Position numbers and translations under genes: made by a program. Below the pieces are notes generated by a model. That model was not told the origin of the DNA, made no database searches, and saw only the letters and a program-made list of their open reading frames with translations. A DNA stretch of 5,878 bases from an uncultured Clostridia bacterium (GTDB taxonomy: Bacteria > Bacillota > Clostridia > Oscillospirales > Ruminococcaceae), in assembly GCA_947177695.1 (NCBI GenBank), contig CAMWVO010000139.1:1-5878 (forward strand), written 5' to 3'. How positions within the stretch are numbered: position 1 is the stretch's first letter; each line of letters starts with the position of its first letter. Positions 5,510-5,878 of the stretch are shown here, piece after piece.

Positions 5510-5838
5510 TACTTATGTCTCCTCCTGAGCCATACAACTATTCCCACAACAGCCGCCGCTCCGGGAACGATAAACATGAACAATACCCTCATTGCCGACA
5601 GCTGCGCTTCGGTAGCCTGATAGGTCTTTCCCGAAAGGTCCTTGTCGATAATGTCAATACCGTTTTCCTTGCCGGAAATTTTATTAACTATGGAAATGAA
5701 ATAGTTACCGTTGTTAAGATAGGTCTGGCTTGTGTAGCCGTTGTTCAGTATAGAGTCGGAGCTGATAACGATAAGATTGGACAGAAGCTGCTCGTAGTTC
5801 TTGAAAACAAACTTGTTGGAAAGACTTATTACAGGCAT
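5509..5838 (-). CDS. C-terminal part of a Gld-type ABC transporter accessory protein (probably broken or split gene)
   Basis: The 109 residues look like only the C-terminal end of GldG-like ABC transporter accessory proteins, which are normally about four times longer. Visible features are SNLIVISSDSILNNGY (20-35), NNGNYFISIVNKISGKENGI (42-61), the typical DLSGKTYQATEAQL (67-80), a membrane helix (about 83-104) and a WLRRRHK end that stays in the cytoplasm. The large N-terminal domain and first membrane helix are missing. The ATG at 5836-5838 has no ribosome binding site. An in-frame TAA (5845-5847) lies two codons upstream, and before it the same frame reads SETGVILDIE, which would join smoothly to the fragment. 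The other two - strand frames also stop within the last 40 bases. The simplest reading is a gene interrupted by a nonsense change, with the fragment beginning after it; a separate short gene or a sequencing error are alternatives. It overlaps DUF4340 as TAATG. Confidence 0.6.
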   Translation of the reverse strand: MPVISLSNKFVFKNYEQLLSNLIVISSDSILNNGYTSQTYLNNGNYFISIVNKISGKENGIDIIDKDLSGKTYQATEAQLSAMRVLFMFIVPGAAAVVGIVVWLRRRHK

Positions 5839-5878
5839 AGACTTTTACTCAATATCGAGAATTACTCCCGTTTCGGAA

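Overview
The window looks like a chromosomal stretch from a Gram-positive Firmicute of the Clostridia, most likely a Ruminococcus-like member of the Oscillospiraceae. This rests on strong AGGAGG-type ribosome binding sites, AT-rich intergenic DNA with sigma-A promoters, U-tailed hairpin terminators, and the mix of families present (DIP1984-type protein, sugar-binding-like domain fused to GGDEF, Gld-type ABC transporter accessory genes). The genus is an inference.

Layout, left to right. Positions 1-214 hold no convincing gene but a dense run of five GC-rich hairpins (41-162). A clear + strand promoter (215-243) then drives a single 150-residue DIP1984-family gene (286-738), the only + strand gene. 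A convergent intergenic region follows (739-1015) with back-to-back terminators, one for each strand. All remaining genes are on the - strand. The 647-residue protein at 1016-2959 joins a LacI-type ligand-binding fold without a DNA-binding head, a middle sensor-like region, and a GGDEF (diguanylate cyclase) domain. Its upstream region (2960-3177) holds candidate promoters, a palindrome and a long possible leader. A strong terminator (3178-3218) separates it from a 104-residue protein of unknown function (3252-3566), which has its own near-consensus promoter (3650-3678).

Positions 3567-4045 are gene-free and contain a tandem direct repeat with a 92-bp period (two full copies and a degenerate start of a third), just downstream of the last operon gene. 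That operon enters from the right edge. A fragment with the C-terminal part of a Gld-type ABC transporter accessory protein (5509-5838) overlaps by one base (TAATG) a 487-residue membrane-anchored DUF4340 protein (4046-5509). Such pairs normally follow an ABC ATPase and permease, which would lie beyond the right edge.

The most notable points are the 92-bp tandem repeat with internal palindromes, the five-hairpin cluster, the stop codons in all three - strand frames just upstream of the Gld-type fragment (the gene appears split or broken), and the HTH-less LacI-fold/GGDEF fusion, whose inhibitory I-site arginine is missing. I found no CRISPR array, tRNA, rRNA, transposase or phage gene. I see suggestive elements rather than a complete new system.
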